From assembly GCA_001767575.1 (NCBI GenBank), contig MELI01000075.1, positions 1,137 through 8,851 on the forward strand: a stretch of 7,715 nt of DNA. Direction: 5' to 3'. This DNA comes from Candidatus Aquicultor primus (GTDB lineage Bacteria > Actinomycetota > Aquicultoria > Aquicultorales > Aquicultoraceae). Both the position numbers and the translations under genes were made by a program. Under the pieces are notes generated by a model, which was not told the origin of the DNA, searched no databases, and worked only from the letters and a program-made list of their open reading frames with translations. Below, piece by piece: positions 6,542 through 7,715 of this stretch. The first letter of the stretch is position 1; the number at the start of each line of letters is the position of its first letter.

Positions 6542-7198
6542 TTAGTGGTCGCACTCGCAGACCGCTTTCATAAACTCACGGAGCTTGTACTTATCTTTCT
6601 TCCCCGGTTTCAGCTCGACGCCGCTGCCTACATCGACCGCGTAAGGCTTGACGACTTTGATCGCGAGGGCGACGTTTTTCGGGTTAAGACCGCCTGCTAA
6701 AATAATGGGTTTTCGCGACTCCAGGTTTCGCACGAGTTCCCAATTCAGATGGATTCCCGTTCCTCCGCGCAAGCCTTTGGCGTAAGCATCGACGAGAAAG
6801 GCCTTCACGTTTTTGCACGGCTCGAGCAGCGTCTCGGCCTCGAACTCATCTTCCCTGAAAAGCCACTCCTCTATCTCCGTATAGTTCCTCATCCTGAAAG
6901 CTTTGATGGCTTTGACCTGCAACTGCCCGCAGTATTCGGGCGTTTCGTCGCCGTGAAGCTGGACCGCATCGAGATTGCAATAGTCGGCTATGCGTTGCAC
7001 ATCACCGACGGGCGTATTTACAAACACCCCGACTGTCGCCACAAACGGTGACACCTCGTCTATGACCTCCAGCGCCTGATCCGGCTCGATTCGGCGCGGG
7101 CTGTCCGCGAAGACAAACCCGAGAGCATGCGCTCCAAGCTCCACCGCCAGGAGCGCATCCTCTTTATTGGTTATCCCGCAGATTTTCACACGCGTCAT
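6542..7198 (-). CDS. trpF: Phosphoribosylanthranilate isomerase
   Basis: The 218-residue product is a TIM-barrel TrpF. It converts N-(5-phosphoribosyl)anthranilate to the carboxyphenylamino-deoxyribulose phosphate, an Amadori rearrangement in tryptophan synthesis. The N-terminal VKICGIT (4-10) carries the catalytic base C7. LHGDE (81-85) is conserved, LVDAYAKGLRGGTG (135-148) carries the catalytic acid D137, and LAGGL (167-171) with DVGSGVE (189-195) forms the phosphate site. An in-frame TTG at 7210 could add four residues, but the ATG at 7198 gives the family's usual MTRVKICGIT start and the TTG has no ribosome site, so I use the ATG. Its own site is weak (CCGGA, very close). It lies 49 bases after the TrpB2-like gene. 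The segment around 108-130 (EIEEWLFREDEFEAE) is acidic and looks slightly extended. Confidence 0.96.
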   Translation of the reverse strand: MTRVKICGITNKEDALLAVELGAHALGFVFADSPRRIEPDQALEVIDEVSPFVATVGVFVNTPVGDVQRIADYCNLDAVQLHGDETPEYCGQLQVKAIKAFRMRNYTEIEEWLFREDEFEAETLLEPCKNVKAFLVDAYAKGLRGGTGIHLNWELVRNLESRKPIILAGGLNPKNVALAIKVVKPYAVDVGSGVELKPGKKDKYKLREFMKAVCECDH

Positions 7199-7247
7199 TA
7201 TTCCGGCCAATCGTTGGTTATGTTAACTCCCGTTTTCGGGTGTGTGT

Positions 7248-7715
7248 CTATTTTTCCTCGTCGCTGCAGGCGAGCATGAAATCATAGTCCTTCAGGCCTT
7301 CCTTCAAGTAGCTATCGTAAGCGGTCATATCGAAGTAGCCGTTGCCGCTTAAGCCGAAGAGAATGACTTTCTCCTCACCGGCTTCCTTAGCTTTGAGCGC
7401 CTCGTCGATGGCGGAACGAATTGCGTGCGAGCTTTCCGGAGCCGGGATGATTCCCTCTGTGCGCGCAAACTGCAACGCGGCGTCGAAGACCTCTGTCTGG
7501 TGATAGGCGACCGCTTCGATGATTCCCTTGTCGTAGAGTGCGCTGATAATCGCTGAGTCGCCATGGTATCTCAAACCACCGGCGTGTATTCCGGCCGGGA
7601 TAAAATCATGACCCAGTGTGTACATTTTAGTAAGCGGAGTCAAACCGGCGGTATCGCCGAAGTCATACCTGTATTCGCCTTCGGTCAACGTCGGGCATGC
7701 CTTCGGCTCGACAGC
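7248..7715 (-). CDS. TrpB2-type tryptophan synthase beta-like PLP enzyme, C-terminal part
   Basis: The frame is open to the right edge and gives the last 155 residues of a protein that is normally about 430-460 residues. The sequence begins [20 protein letters not shown], followed by [31 protein letters not shown] and [19 protein letters not shown]. This is the characteristic C-terminus of the TrpB2 family: LSGNGYFD stands where TrpB1 has LSGRGDKD, and the [14 protein letters not shown] segment is absent from TrpB1. TrpB2 proteins make tryptophan from indole and serine (in some archaea from O-phosphoserine), often without TrpA, and are commonly linked to indole salvage. The PLP lysine and the start lie outside the window. 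It precedes trpF by 49 bases on the same strand, so it is probably in the trp operon. Confidence 0.93.
   Translation of the reverse strand, partial: AVEPKACPTLTEGEYRYDFGDTAGLTPLTKMYTLGHDFIPAGIHAGGLRYHGDSAIISALYDKGIIEAVAYHQTEVFDAALQFARTEGIIPAPESSHAIRSAIDEALKAKEAGEEKVILFGLSGNGYFDMTAYDSYLKEGLKDYDFMLACSDEEK

Noticed and set aside
7199..7210. A trpF start at the TTG at 7210.
   Set aside because: It would add four residues to the conserved N-terminus and has no ribosome site. The ATG at 7198 fits the family.
7211..7247. CCCGAAAACGGG hairpin in the TrpB2-trpF gap as a terminator.
   Set aside because: The stem has only four pairs and no U-run follows, so it is unlikely to stop transcription.

Overview
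The window is a tightly packed bacterial locus in which every supported gene lies on the minus strand, so transcription runs from the right edge (7715) to the left edge (1). Base composition is balanced to slightly GC-rich by eye. The gene content is bacterial: the acetyl-CoA carboxylase carboxyltransferase is split into AccA and AccD, and a PP2C/SpoIIE-type sensor phosphatase is present. A TrpB2-type enzyme beside a normal TrpB1, plus the Rsb-like sensor, would suit a deep-branching Gram-positive or actinobacterial anaerobe. That is inference with low confidence, because no rRNA or other taxonomic marker is present.

In transcription order the layout is as follows. 7715-7248 holds the C-terminal third of a TrpB2-type, PLP-dependent tryptophan synthase beta-like protein, cut by the window edge. 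7198-6542 is trpF (phosphoribosylanthranilate isomerase), 6469-5276 is trpB (tryptophan synthase beta) and 5273-4467 is trpA (tryptophan synthase alpha). A 172-base gap follows, without a convincing terminator but with a possible weak promoter and a short repeat-like motif. 4294-3443 is accD and 3443-2466 is accA, which overlap by one base (TAATG). A 249-base gap carries a possible sigma-28-like promoter, a candidate structured RNA and a terminator-like hairpin. 2216-1 is the first 738 codons of a membrane sensor phosphatase with the order TM - extracellular Cache-like domain - TM - HAMP - GAF - GAF - start of a SpoIIE/PP2C domain. It is cut by the left edge before its catalytic domain is complete.

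TrpF, TrpA and TrpB carry out late steps of tryptophan synthesis: isomerisation of phosphoribosylanthranilate, then indole release and condensation with serine. The TrpB2-type enzyme could add indole salvage or an alternative beta reaction. AccD and AccA together form the carboxyltransferase that makes malonyl-CoA, the first committed step of fatty acid synthesis. Linkage of trpFBA to accD is a known arrangement in some bacteria, so the cluster is largely conventional. The least explained part is the gap at 2217-2465. There a promoter-like element lies directly before a foldable RNA segment, and a hairpin then precedes the sensor phosphatase gene. The fold uses G-U wobbles that pair only in minus-strand RNA. 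I see no CRISPR array, tRNA, rRNA, intact mobile element or phage gene.
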